Source: an uncultured Bacteroidota bacterium | GTDB lineage: Bacteria; Bacteroidota; Bacteroidia; Chitinophagales; Chitinophagaceae | Reading direction: 5' to 3' | Length of the DNA: 64,000 nt | Assembly (NCBI GenBank): GCA_903829015.1 | Contig: CAIKOJ010000155.1 | Span: forward strand, 39,678 to 103,677 | In this document: piece by piece, positions 46,170-54,546 of the stretch | Layout of the letters: the number at the start of each line of letters is the position of its first letter | Numbering within the stretch: the first letter of the stretch is position 1 | The notes under the pieces: model-generated | The model's database searches: none | Seen by the model: only the letters and a program-made list of their open reading frames with translations | Told to the model about the DNA's origin: nothing | Made by a program: the position numbers and the translations under genes

Positions 46170-47066
46170 TCAGATCTGCTTTTGCATCTCAGCCCAATCA
46201 GGCAAAGTCAGATCCCAATTTGTTTTCGTAAGCATATCAGTAAGCTTCCTGTTGCCAAGAAAGGCAACCTTTTGCTGCATCAAATTGTCGAGGGTTATGA
46301 GCGTACTGTACTCGGTTAGTTCAGCCCAGTTACTGTTTTTAAAATAGCTAAAGAACGACGCCAGCAATTGCCCAGCTTCTTTCAGGTTCCAGTAATGAAA
46401 AATGCTGTAGGCTGCCGCTTTTATGTTTACCGTATCCTGAAAGTAAACAGAGAATGCAAACTGCTCTATTATGTGCTTCGGGAATTGAGGATATTCACGG
46501 TCTGTAAATTCAAGCACGTTTTTCAGCAGGTGGTTATACTTTGTATTAAAGCCCAGCACCCCTGCATTCCACATCATCATTTCATTCAGCGGCTTGCTGT
46601 TCAGCTCCAGCTTATTGCTTTGCAGGAACCTGTTCATTTTCGTGAACAATGGGTTAGCCATCTGGCTGATCCTCGACTCTGCAATATGCATATACAGGCT
46701 GCCCGCCGCAATATTCTTAAAGATAGTTTGCAACCCGCCGGTGAATACAATATCAGAATCTACGTAGAGTATGTTACCGTTTCTGGTACTCGTAAAATCC
46801 AGCAGGGTTTCGATCTTTACCCGGTGTACAAAATCAATGTCACCGCGCCACTGTTTGATCAGGGAACTGTCCAGCTCGCGAAAGTGCAGCGGCAGTGAGC
46901 AATCTTTAAACGTCTTGAACCATGGCGCGTTGTCGGTGTATATCCAGATCTCAGTGTCTTTTAAGCCATCTGCGCCGCATACCCTTGCAAGCGAGAGCAG
47001 TGCATACACACACTCATGAAATACCCTTTGATTGGTACCATAGCAGAGAAAAACCAAGTAATTCAT
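46170..47066 (-). CDS. GT-A-type glycosyltransferase
   Basis: 298 residues, no signal peptide. It starts MNYLVFLCYGTNQRVFHECVYALLSL and has a DxD metal motif YVDSDIVF (D103, D105) followed by MMWNAGVLGF, as in nucleotide-sugar transferases of the GT8-like/GT-A fold. Acceptor unknown. It converges with the patatin gene at a 14 bp gap. No capsule or LPS gene cluster surrounds it. Confidence 0.75.
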   Translation of the reverse strand: MNYLVFLCYGTNQRVFHECVYALLSLARVCGADGLKDTEIWIYTDNAPWFKTFKDCSLPLHFRELDSSLIKQWRGDIDFVHRVKIETLLDFTSTRNGNILYVDSDIVFTGGLQTIFKNIAAGSLYMHIAESRISQMANPLFTKMNRFLQSNKLELNSKPLNEMMMWNAGVLGFNTKYNHLLKNVLEFTDREYPQFPKHIIEQFAFSVYFQDTVNIKAAAYSIFHYWNLKEAGQLLASFFSYFKNSNWAELTEYSTLITLDNLMQQKVAFLGNRKLTDMLTKTNWDLTLPDWAEMQKQI

Positions 47067-47087
47067 TTGCGAGATCAGACTAACCTA

Positions 47088-47273
47088 CTACCAATAACCA
47101 CCCCTGTGGGCACGCGGACGGTAATGGTGTGCATGCCAGCCATACCAGTTGGTTTTGTACTTAAGATACTTTGTGCTCATGTATCTCTTTTTCCTGTACA
47201 CGGTAGTTCCGCAACTACTTACTAGTACAATTACAGCTATTATTGCTACAAGAACAGCAAACTTATTTTTCAT
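47088..47273 (-). CDS. Small lipoprotein, 61 residues
   Basis: The hydrophobic N-terminus (VLVAIIAVIVLV) ends in the lipobox VSSC with Cys21. The mature 41 residues are basic and Tyr/His/Trp-rich (KYLKYKTNWYGWHAHHYRPRAHRGGYW). It shares its plan with the 44-residue lipoprotein at 11305. Same strand as, and 21 bp upstream of, the glycosyltransferase. Function unknown. Confidence 0.7.
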   Translation of the reverse strand: MKNKFAVLVAIIAVIVLVSSCGTTVYRKKRYMSTKYLKYKTNWYGWHAHHYRPRAHRGGYW

Positions 47274-47429
47274 CAGATACTAATTACTCCAAAAATACCT
47301 TTTTATTTTATATTCAGGTAGTGTTGCAATATTTTTATTTTGGCCTCCCATGGCTTGTATTATGGTTTAACATTTTCGTTGAAACTATTTGCGGACATTT
47401 ATCGTTTATAATCCGAAACACAAATGCAT

Positions 47430-47939
47430 ATGAAAACCACAAAGATCATTTCTTTACTACTGGCTATGCTGTCCGGGTCCTATGGCGCATCGGCACAGCA
47501 GCAGGACGAAGCCAAGAATCCGTATTACAAACCGGGCGATAACAGTAAACTAGCCGTTACGGATGCACAGTGGCAGAAAATACTTTCTCCAAAAGTTTAT
47601 AATATAATGAGGGAGAAAGGCACCGAGGCACCCAACACCGGACCCTATGTGCACAACGATAAAAAGGGTATGTACCATTGCGCAGCCTGTGGCAATCCAC
47701 TATTCAACTCAGGTACAAAATTCGACAGCCACACCGGCTGGCCTAGTTTTTACCAGGCGCTCAACAATAACAGCCTCGCCGAGAATAAGGACGAATCTTA
47801 CGGCATGGTAAGAGACGAAGTACTTTGCAAAAGGTGCGGCGGCCATCTGGGTCATGTTTTTGATGACGGTCCTGCCCCCACGCATCTGCGCTACTGTATG
47901 AATGGGTACGCACTTCACTTTGAACCGGGTACCAAATAA
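47430..47939 (+). CDS. msrB: Exported peptide-methionine (R)-S-oxide reductase
   Basis: 169 residues from ATG 47430; an ATG two codons earlier is equivalent. Signal peptide IISLLLAMLSGSYGASA, so it acts outside the cytosol. The zinc Cys pairs CAAC (C84, C87) and CKRC (C133, C136) are present, and catalytic C156 is in RYCMNG. SHTGWPSF and GGHLGHVFDDGP are family marks. It repairs oxidised Met in envelope proteins. A terminator follows. Confidence 0.93.
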   Translation: MKTTKIISLLLAMLSGSYGASAQQQDEAKNPYYKPGDNSKLAVTDAQWQKILSPKVYNIMREKGTEAPNTGPYVHNDKKGMYHCAACGNPLFNSGTKFDSHTGWPSFYQALNNNSLAENKDESYGMVRDEVLCKRCGGHLGHVFDDGPAPTHLRYCMNGYALHFEPGTK

Positions 47940-47970
47940 AAAGGTTGCTTCTTTCGAAGCAACCTTTTTT
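47938..47970. terminator. Bidirectional terminator after msrB
   Basis: A stem of at least 11 bp, AAGGTTGCTTC/GAAGCAACCTT, with loop TTTC, extended by A and T runs, separates msrB from the convergent ppiD-like gene. Confidence 0.85.
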
Positions 47971-48004
47971 CTGCCGCTCTGTTTATGAGCGCGGCAATTA
48001 TTTT

Positions 48005-50200
48005 TTAGAAGTTATCAGCGTTATACTTTACGTCTGCCTTTTTGATCATTGTTTGCTGGAGCAACTGAGAAACTGAATTCCTCAACTGACCTTCCTGCTG
48101 CCTGCGCTGTTGTGGCATGATCATGTTCATGATGTTGGCATCGATCTGGCTTGGTGTGCGCCTTGTAACGCTAATGAAATAAACACCACCCTGACCTTTG
48201 ATACCAGGAGATACGGCATTCATCTGGAAGGCATTGCAGAATGCATAACCTGTAACCTTAGGCTCGAAACCTAAACCTGGTATAAAGCCTGCTGCAAGTG
48301 TTAAAGAATCAGAAGCCTGAACTGTCTGACCTGCTGCTGCTGCAATACCATCCAATGTACCAGATGCTCCGAACTTCTTAACTATAATGTCTGCTTTCTT
48401 TTCTTCTTTTATCTTCTGCTCCAGCATTGGGCGGTTAGCTGCAGTTACAGCCATCAAACCTGGCTCCTGTATAGATGCTAACTTAGCAACTACATAGCGC
48501 TGCTCACCTAACTGGAATACATTTGAAATGTCGCCCACCTTGTGGTTGTATGCCCACCTTACGATCTCTCTTGAAGAACCTAAACCAGCGATAGAGAAGT
48601 TATTAACCTTGATGTTGTCTCCAACTCTTTTATCCAGATTCATTTTCTTAACAGCAGCATCAAATTCTGTAGCGGTTGGGTTTTTACCGGCAAACTCATT
48701 TGCACGACCATAGATAGCGTTCACTGTGCTGTCGCTTGGTGCCAGTACTTTCGATATGGTAGCCATCTGTACAGAAGGTGCAATACCTTTCTGATCGAGG
48801 ATAACTATGTAGTGATAACCAGCGTAGTTGTCGTTAGATACTTTAATGGTTTTCTTATCTCCTTTGCTGCCTTCGAAAATAAAGTCGCCGAATTCTTTAG
48901 AGATAGTAACCCTCTGCTGCAGTGTGAACCAGTATTCGCCACCTTTATCTTTACTGCCTTCGTCTTCAGAGTATTTTGCAACTACCGAATCAAATGGAGC
49001 ACCTGCGTTGATCATTGCAATAGCGCTGTCCAGTCTTGCTTTAGCAGCAGTATCAGACATTACGTCTTTACCTCTGTCTTTAGTACGAACCAGTATGTGC
49101 TTGCACTGTACAGAATCAGGAAGTGTTTTACGATCTGTTACTTTCGTCATTTTGAAAGCACCGTTGTCGAAGTAAGGACCATAAATAGAACCTACTGCCA
49201 AACCTGAAATAGAATCAGAGTACCTGCTCATGAAAGTCCTTTTGTTCTGGTACACTTCTGAGTAAGAATTGATCTCATCAGATTTGCTGTTTACAAAAGT
49301 CTTGTTGTCTTTAGTTGCTTCAAATTCAGTTTTCAGATCCATCAATGCATTTACCTGACGTGCAGTATCAGCCGATGATGGGATGATATCGAACGATACG
49401 TACTCAATGTTTCTTGTAGGCTGATCGTTTTTGTAATTAGCAGCATGCTTCTGCATGTAAGCTGTAATTTCTTCGTCAGTTACTTTTACTTCGTTATCAG
49501 ATACTGCTGTGTAAGGAACCTTTACAAACTTGATACCTGCAGTAGAGTTCTGCTCATTCACTGCTTTCTTAGCAAGGTATGTAGGTGCATACACCGAGCC
49601 TGCATAGATAGTGTTGTACTTGTTTACACGTGCCATACGCTTCACGTATGATTTTACTACTTCCCACTGCTCGCGCACTTTGCCTGTAGGATCGTATTTC
49701 TGAGGATCTTCAGACACTGCTTTTTCAAACTGCTTTACGATTGCAGGATCGAACTGATTGGTTTGTGGGTTGATGAACACCTGCTGTCCTTCTACCTGAA
49801 ACTGGCGAACGATAGGATCAGCGTTCTCACCGTAAATGAGTTCTTTAACTTCGTCTGGCGAAGTCTGGATACCCAGTTTATCGCACTGCTCAGCTACTAC
49901 TGTTTCGTACACCAGCATCTGCACAACCTGCTCATTCATCTGAGACCTTGTAGCTTCATCAAGCGGACGATTCTTATTGAACATACTGTAGAGTGTTTCA
50001 TACTCTTTCAGATGCGACTGATATTCTTTCGGATCTATTTTAGTTCCGTTGACTGTGATAACGGTGTTATCGTTACTCCTGAAGAAATTACCAAATGAAC
50101 CGTTGCGTGCATCTGAGATAATAAAGCCAACGAGTGCCAGGGCAATAAGTGCACCCGCTATTTTTCCGTATTTGTTCCTGATTGTTTGTATTACAGACAT
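48005..50200 (-). CDS. PpiD-like periplasmic peptidyl-prolyl isomerase/chaperone
   Basis: 731 residues. One N-terminal membrane anchor (IAGALIALALVGFIISDA, about 13-30) and a SurA-N-like chaperone region (about 45-250, NGTKIDPKEYQSHLKEYETL) are followed by a parvulin domain at about 358-460 (VQCKHILVRTKD, FDSVVAKYSEDEGSKDKGGEYWF), then a second helical region. It would assist folding of exported proteins. An exact -7 element TAAATTTGC is at 50236-50244. Named by architecture; homology to E. coli PpiD is low at the level I can see. Confidence 0.88.
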   Translation of the reverse strand: MSVIQTIRNKYGKIAGALIALALVGFIISDARNGSFGNFFRSNDNTVITVNGTKIDPKEYQSHLKEYETLYSMFNKNRPLDEATRSQMNEQVVQMLVYETVVAEQCDKLGIQTSPDEVKELIYGENADPIVRQFQVEGQQVFINPQTNQFDPAIVKQFEKAVSEDPQKYDPTGKVREQWEVVKSYVKRMARVNKYNTIYAGSVYAPTYLAKKAVNEQNSTAGIKFVKVPYTAVSDNEVKVTDEEITAYMQKHAANYKNDQPTRNIEYVSFDIIPSSADTARQVNALMDLKTEFEATKDNKTFVNSKSDEINSYSEVYQNKRTFMSRYSDSISGLAVGSIYGPYFDNGAFKMTKVTDRKTLPDSVQCKHILVRTKDRGKDVMSDTAAKARLDSAIAMINAGAPFDSVVAKYSEDEGSKDKGGEYWFTLQQRVTISKEFGDFIFEGSKGDKKTIKVSNDNYAGYHYIVILDQKGIAPSVQMATISKVLAPSDSTVNAIYGRANEFAGKNPTATEFDAAVKKMNLDKRVGDNIKVNNFSIAGLGSSREIVRWAYNHKVGDISNVFQLGEQRYVVAKLASIQEPGLMAVTAANRPMLEQKIKEEKKADIIVKKFGASGTLDGIAAAAGQTVQASDSLTLAAGFIPGLGFEPKVTGYAFCNAFQMNAVSPGIKGQGGVYFISVTRRTPSQIDANIMNMIMPQQRRQQEGQLRNSVSQLLQQTMIKKADVKYNADNF

Positions 50201-50235
50201 TGTAGGTTTGTATTATGTTAATTTTATTAAGGACG

Positions 50236-50244
50236 GCAAATTTA
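50236..50244 (-). promoter_or_regulatory. -7 element of the PpiD-like gene
   Basis: The minus strand reads TAAATTTGC, matching TAnnTTTGY, 35 bases before the ATG. Confidence 0.5.
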
Positions 50245-50461
50245 TGGTAAAAATTGTGATTATACGCCATTGTTACGGCTTTCTCGCCCTTATTTTTAAA
50301 TATAAAACTTCGTATTATCTGAATAGCAACAGGTATTTGGGGTGATAATTTTCATGGGTAGTACACATTTGGGATTTATGGTGTATTTGTATACTGACTT
50401 GATTGCTTCCGAGCGGCGCCCTTTCACTTGCTCATCCAAAGAGGGGAGGTTACTGGTGATA

Positions 50462-50512
50462 GGAAATATACCATAATCGCGTTTCAAACGCTTTTCCGTT
50501 AGGTACTCGGCG
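50462..50512 (-). repeat. Dispersed repeat family 1, copy B
   Basis: Reading the minus strand: CCGAGTACCTAACGGAAAAG, CGTTTGAAACGCGATTATGG, TATATTTC. It contains the palindrome GCGTTT-n-AAACGC and is inverted relative to copy C at 52291-52347. Confidence 0.65.
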
Positions 50513-50597
50513 CAGACGAGGATCAGCAAGGCAACCAAAAACAATGCCAGCGGAATAAATATCTTTCATAACTTGGCCTGAATTAATAATTATTGAA

Positions 50598-51302
50598 ATG
50601 AAAATACTGACTTGGAATTGTAATGGCGCATTCAGGAGAAAATACGAAGCAATTAATAAACTTGGTGCCGATATTCAAGTTATACAAGAATGTGAAGATC
50701 CGTTAAGAACTACGGATGAAAAGTATAAAGCGTGGGCAAAGAATTACTTATGGACTGGCGAAAATAAGAATAGAGGATTAGGTGTTTTTGCAAATGAGGG
50801 AATCCTGATTAGTGATTTGAAATGGGAAGCAGATGGTCTGAAATATTTCCTATCCTGCAGAATCAACAAAAACTTTGACTTAGTTGCGGTGTGGACTACG
50901 AGAAATAATTCAATTACATATAGATATATTGGGCAATTATGGAAATATCTTCAAATCAATAAGGCGAAAATGACAGGATGCATAATTATAGGTGATTTCA
51001 ATAGCAATAAAATTTGGGATGAACGGAAGAGGACATGTAATCATTCCCATGTTGTGAGGGAATTGGCTGATATAGGAATTTCAAGTCTCTACCATGATTA
51101 TTACAATAGTGCTCAAGGCGAGGAAATGCATCCTACATTTTACCTGCAGCGGAAAATAGATAAACCCTATCACATTGACTATATTTTTGCTTCAACAGAA
51201 ATAGTTGATAAAATAACTAATTTTGAGATAGGATTGAGGGATGAATGGTTGCAAATTAGTGATCATTTACCTGTATTGTGTGATATAATTAAAAAAATAT
51301 AA
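50598..51302 (+). CDS. Endonuclease/exonuclease/phosphatase (EEP) family enzyme
   Basis: 234 residues, a compact EEP fold with a full active site: N7 (TWNCNG), E31 (VIQECED), D133 and N135 (IGDFNSN), H192/D194 (YHIDYIF) and the terminal S221-D222-H223 (SDHLPVLCDI). It would cleave nucleic acid or a phosphoester with a divalent metal. There is no signal peptide or extra domain, so it acts in the cytosol. Its stop abuts the ATG of a GIY-YIG nuclease gene with no gap. Its GC content looks lower than neighbours, suggesting transfer. Substrate unknown. Confidence 0.85.
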   Translation: MKILTWNCNGAFRRKYEAINKLGADIQVIQECEDPLRTTDEKYKAWAKNYLWTGENKNRGLGVFANEGILISDLKWEADGLKYFLSCRINKNFDLVAVWTTRNNSITYRYIGQLWKYLQINKAKMTGCIIIGDFNSNKIWDERKRTCNHSHVVRELADIGISSLYHDYYNSAQGEEMHPTFYLQRKIDKPYHIDYIFASTEIVDKITNFEIGLRDEWLQISDHLPVLCDIIKKI

Positions 51303-52163
51303 ATGGCATTCGGGAAGACAATTAAGATATTTCTTATGGATGGGGATCCCAATGGACGAATGAGTTGTGAACTTTCAAATTGGACAGGGAAGGCATATAA
51401 AATACCAAGAATTAAAATTAAAGAATGCTCTGACCGCGATGACTTATCTAATACGGGGGTATACTTGCTATTCGGTAAAGACGATGAAGGGAAAGATCAA
51501 GTATATATTGGGGAGGCAGAATCAATATTAAAAAGGCTTCATCAACATTTAGTCCAGAAAGACTTTTGGAATGAAACAATCGTTTTTATTAGTAAAGATG
51601 ACAACCTAAATAAGGCTCATATAAAATATCTCGAAAACAGATTGCATAGTATTGCTACTGCAGCAAATCGATATAAAATTGAGAATTCAAGCACCCCTAC
51701 ACAATCTTCCATTTCAGAATCCGATAGAGCTGAAATGGAAGAATTTATTGAGTATATAAAAATGCTTGTAAACACCCTCGGACATAAAGTGTTTGATGAA
51801 AAACGTGAAATTAAACCCAAGCAAAAGCAAGAGATATTTTTTATTAAAGCCGCACGTGGTGCAGATTCACAGGGTGAGCCAACTTCAGAAGGGTTTGTAG
51901 TGTTCAAAGGTTCAAAAGCAGCAGGTTCAACAGTAACGTCAATTACATCGAGTTTTCAAGCATTAAGACAAAAGCTAATAATCGATGGTGTTTTGGTACA
52001 AAAGGAAGATTACCTATTGTTTCCAGATGACTTTATTTTTAGTAGTCCATCAACGGCGGCATCAATTGTTCTAGGAAGAAATGCCAATGGTTTGACAGAA
52101 TGGAAGCTAATAAATGGTACTACATTAAAAGAATATGAGACAAATGAAAAACAGCCAAGGTAA
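51303..52163 (+). CDS. GIY-YIG nuclease-domain protein with DUF4357
   Basis: 286 residues. The nuclease core is GVYLLFG (52-58), VYIG (67-70), R79 in ILKRLHQHL and E111 in YLENRL, as in GIY-YIG enzymes. The C-terminal about 60 residues (LFPDDFIFSSPSTAASIVLG...EWK) match DUF4357, a small domain seen at the end of such proteins and of some restriction-like enzymes. It starts directly after the EEP stop, so the two form one translational unit. AT-rich like its partner. A defence or element-control role is inferred from the paired nucleases only. Confidence 0.85.
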   Translation: MAFGKTIKIFLMDGDPNGRMSCELSNWTGKAYKIPRIKIKECSDRDDLSNTGVYLLFGKDDEGKDQVYIGEAESILKRLHQHLVQKDFWNETIVFISKDDNLNKAHIKYLENRLHSIATAANRYKIENSSTPTQSSISESDRAEMEEFIEYIKMLVNTLGHKVFDEKREIKPKQKQEIFFIKAARGADSQGEPTSEGFVVFKGSKAAGSTVTSITSSFQALRQKLIIDGVLVQKEDYLLFPDDFIFSSPSTAASIVLGRNANGLTEWKLINGTTLKEYETNEKQPR

Positions 52164-52220
52164 GGTCGCCGGTTCATATATTTTCATTAATATTTCAGCT
52201 TTTGTTGTGTAATTTTCTCT

Positions 52221-52275
52221 CCTCTGGTCGAAGCGTCTACTTCGTCCTGTTATTTTGAAGTGTCCGCTTCCCCCA
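52221..52275 (+). repeat. Two-hairpin repeat family 2, copy D2
   Basis: Hairpin 1 CGAAG-CGTCTA-CTTCG (52229-52244) and hairpin 2 GAAG-TGTCCG-CTTC (52257-52270). It aligns with D1 through CTGGTC, AGCGTCT, TCC, TATTTTGAAG, GTCC and GCTTCC. Copy C follows it after about 20 bp, so D2 and C may be one composite element. Confidence 0.65.
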
Positions 52276-52290
52276 CTGGTCCCCACTAGT

Positions 52291-52347
52291 CCTCATCTGT
52301 GAGGAGGATTTATCGGTAAAGCGTTTGAAACGCGATTAAGGTATTTT
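52291..52347 (+). repeat. Dispersed repeat family 1, copy C
   Basis: Hairpin CCTCA-TCTG-TGAGG (52291-52304), then ATCGGTAAAGCGTTTGAAAC and GCGATTAAGGTATTTTTTCC. It matches copies A and B and carries the palindrome GCGTTT-G-AAACGC at 52321-52333. Confidence 0.65.
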
Positions 52348-52367
52348 TTCCCATCACAGGCCCGCAC

Positions 52368-52401
52368 CGTCCTGTCATAGGCCGTATACGTCCTGTCATA
52401 G
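52368..52401 (+). repeat. 13 bp direct repeat CGTCCTGTCATAG, two copies 21 bp apart
   Basis: Exact copies at 52368-52380 and 52389-52401, with a partial earlier unit CCATCACAGG at 52351-52360. Tandem, non-coding. Confidence 0.6.
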
Positions 52402-52519
52402 ATTTTAAATTTTGGCATTTCCAGCCAATACACGATATTTACATAAAGCTGGCACCCATTTCCTAAACAGGAAATTTCCGGTACCAAGTTTTCCGGCAAA
52501 ACCCGCAATTCACACACAA

Positions 52520-52538
52520 TTAATTGATTTTCAATTAA
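52520..52538. repeat. Perfect inverted repeat TTAATTGA-TTT-TCAATTAA
   Basis: An 8 bp AT-rich palindrome with a 3-base centre; could be a regulator site or chance in AT-rich DNA. Confidence 0.4.
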
Positions 52539-52551
52539 TTAAGCCACTTCT

Positions 52552-52670
52552 GGCTTGTCTGCCGATATAGGCATGGTTTTTCCGGTACCGGAAGAAACCG
52601 GAAGAAAACCCGCAATTTGCTTCCGGCCTGTCTGCCGCTAGGCATGGCTCGCCTGCCATTAGGTATGGTT
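52552..52670 (+). repeat. Three units of a GnCTGTCTGCCGnTAGGCATGG repeat
   Basis: Units at 52552-52577, 52625-52648 and 52650-52670. Related units occur at about 32930-32955 and 33112-33138. Each can pair TGCC with GGCA. Confidence 0.55.
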
Positions 52671-53108
52671 TGTGCAATACTAAAAGACTGTTTTGTATAA
52701 TGAAAGAAAATCTGTGGAATCCGAGAAAACTGAACCACCCATACCTGACAACCAATTTCAGGACTAACCATCTTGAAAATCCAAAGATCCGGAAAATCCT
52801 GATAGTGTAGAAAGTGGGGAGAAAATGGGGAATTCTTATCCACATTTCCAGTGCAAAGTGTTGATTTTCAACATTTTAATAAAAACAACACAAATAATTC
52901 CCCACCTGGGGAATTTTGAAAAATGATCCTGTAAATCCCATCAAACTCGCGACCAACTACTAACTACTATCTACTGATTCCCAATTGGGTAGTTTTTGGG
53001 AAATTTTTCCAAAACAAACTATTGATAATCAATGTTTTACTGCTTTTTACAACTTATCGCAAAAAGTGGGAAATTTTCCTTTGCCCGCCGTAGCTTTTCC
53101 TATTAGAA

Positions 53109-53208
53109 GCCATAGTTTCAACGACGGCTTCAGCGAAGGAGGGTCGCCCGCAGTATCTTTTTTTATTAACTGCCATAGTTTCAACGACGGCTGTATCGAA
53201 GGAAGGTC
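53109..53208 (+). repeat. Pair of direct repeats GCCATAGTTTCAACGACGGC...CGAAGGAnGGTC
   Basis: A 21-base identical core at 53109-53129 and 53172-53192, each followed by a 16-base similar tail ending CGAAGGAnGGTC. Period 63 bp. Non-coding. Confidence 0.65.
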
Positions 53209-53364
53209 CGGCATGTAGAGAGCAGATAACAGGAATGCTATTTGACTGAGTGCAAATGCTCAGCATCACCCTTCGGCACGGCTCAGGGCGACATATCTTT
53301 ATTTGGCTGGTGTCACCACCGTAACCAATGTTATAGACATTAGCCAGTTTGGGGTTTTTAATTT

Positions 53365-53373
53365 TACCTTTGC
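53365..53373 (+). promoter_or_regulatory. -7 element of the cystathionine synthase/lyase gene
   Basis: TACCTTTGC, matching TAnnTTTGY, 18 bases before the ATG 53392. Confidence 0.5.
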
Positions 53374-53391
53374 CACCTACAATACTATAAG

Positions 53392-54546
53392 ATGGCAGAC
53401 AAGAATTATAAGCTGAATACCAAACTGATACATGCAGGGGTGCATCCCGACCCAACAACAGGCGCTATTATGACGCCTATTTACCAGACGAGCACCTATG
53501 TGCAGGCTGGTCCGGGCGACCACAAGGGATATGAATATGCCAGAACCCAGAACCCTACAAGAACGGTACTGCAGGATGCACTGGCTGCCATAGAGAATGG
53601 TAAGTACGGTTTGTGCTTCGGCAGCGGCATGGCAGCTACCGATGCCGTAGTAAAGCTGCTGGCTCCGGGCGATGAGGTAATAGTATCGAACGATCTGTAT
53701 GGTGGTACTTACCGCCTGATGACAAAGATCTTCGCTCAGTACGGTATCAAGTTTCATTTTATAGGTATGCACGATGCGCACAATATTGTGCGCCATATTA
53801 ATAACCGCACCACAATGGTATGGGTGGAAACACCAACCAACCCATTGCTGAATGTAATAGACATTGCTGCCTGCGCCGATATTTGTAAGAAACACAAACT
53901 GACGCTGGTAGTAGACAATACGTTTGCATCGCCCTACCTGCAAAACCCGCTTGACCTGGGCGCAGACATAGTGCTGCATTCTGCTACCAAGTATCTGGGT
54001 GGCCATAGCGATGTGGTGCACGGCGCACTGGTTATGAACGATGCCGGTCTGGAAGAGCGTCTGCGGTTTATACAAAACAGTTGCGGTGCAGTGCCGGGTC
54101 CGCACGACTGCTGGCTGGTGCTACGTGGTATAAAGACCCTGCATGTGCGTATGCAGCGGCATTGCGAGAACGGCGAAGCAGTGGCTCACTACCTGCGCTC
54201 TAACCCCAAGGTGGGTAAGGTGCTGTGGGTGGGTTTTGAAGATCACCCCAATCACGATATTGCCAAAAAGCAAATGAGGGGATTCGGTGGTATGATCTCG
54301 TTTACACTAAAAGGTGATAATATAGATGATGCACTAGCGGTACTGAAGAAAACTAAACTCTTTGCACTCGCAGAATCGCTGGGTGGTGTAGAATCGCTCA
54401 TCGGTCACCCCGCTACCATGACCCATGGTTCTATACCCAGGGAGCAGCGCATAGCCAATGGCCTGGGCGACTCATTGATAAGACTAAGTGTGGGAATTGA
54501 AGATGTTGAAGATCTGATAGATGATCTGAAGCAGGCGATAGGGTAG
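53392..54546 (+). CDS. PLP-dependent cystathionine gamma-synthase/lyase
   Basis: 384 residues, Cys/Met-metabolism PLP enzyme. The PLP Lys is K200 in HSATKYLGGHSD. Other marks are YEYARTQNPTR, GSGMAATDAV and the C-terminal SLGGVESLIGHPATMTH...IRLSVGIED. Sequence alone does not separate the synthase (MetB) from the lyase (cystathionine gamma-lyase, methionine gamma-lyase). Transsulfuration between Cys and Met/homocysteine is the likely pathway. Monocistronic. Confidence 0.9.
   Translation: MADKNYKLNTKLIHAGVHPDPTTGAIMTPIYQTSTYVQAGPGDHKGYEYARTQNPTRTVLQDALAAIENGKYGLCFGSGMAATDAVVKLLAPGDEVIVSNDLYGGTYRLMTKIFAQYGIKFHFIGMHDAHNIVRHINNRTTMVWVETPTNPLLNVIDIAACADICKKHKLTLVVDNTFASPYLQNPLDLGADIVLHSATKYLGGHSDVVHGALVMNDAGLEERLRFIQNSCGAVPGPHDCWLVLRGIKTLHVRMQRHCENGEAVAHYLRSNPKVGKVLWVGFEDHPNHDIAKKQMRGFGGMISFTLKGDNIDDALAVLKKTKLFALAESLGGVESLIGHPATMTHGSIPREQRIANGLGDSLIRLSVGIEDVEDLIDDLKQAIG

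Larger units (their letters stand above)
50201..50597. other. 397 bp spacer with promoter and repeat copy B
   Basis: The left part holds the PpiD-like gene's promoter and leader. The right part contains dispersed repeat copy B (50462-50512). A short minus-strand frame here overlaps the repeat and has no protein character. Base composition becomes AT-rich approaching the next gene. Confidence 0.55.
52164..53391. other. 1.2 kb repeat-rich non-coding region
   Basis: No convincing gene. In order it holds a two-hairpin element (52221-52275), repeat copy C (52291-52347), a 13 bp direct repeat (52368-52401), an inverted repeat (52520-52538), CTGCCGnTAGGCATGG units (52552-52670), a pair of about 37 bp direct repeats (53109-53208), a CCCTTCGGCACGGCTCAGGG segment (53268-53287) and the promoter of the next gene. 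Frames of up to 134 codons cross these repeats in several registers and look spurious. Confidence 0.65.

Noticed and set aside
50296-50544. An 82-codon minus-strand frame
   Set aside because: It overlaps dispersed repeat copy B; the peptide is the repeat translated.
52293-53218. Several 70-130-codon frames in the repeat region
   Set aside because: They cross repeats in different registers on both strands and have no protein features.
53377-54105. A 242-codon minus-strand frame
   Set aside because: Antisense to the cystathionine enzyme gene, which has a full PLP motif and promoter.
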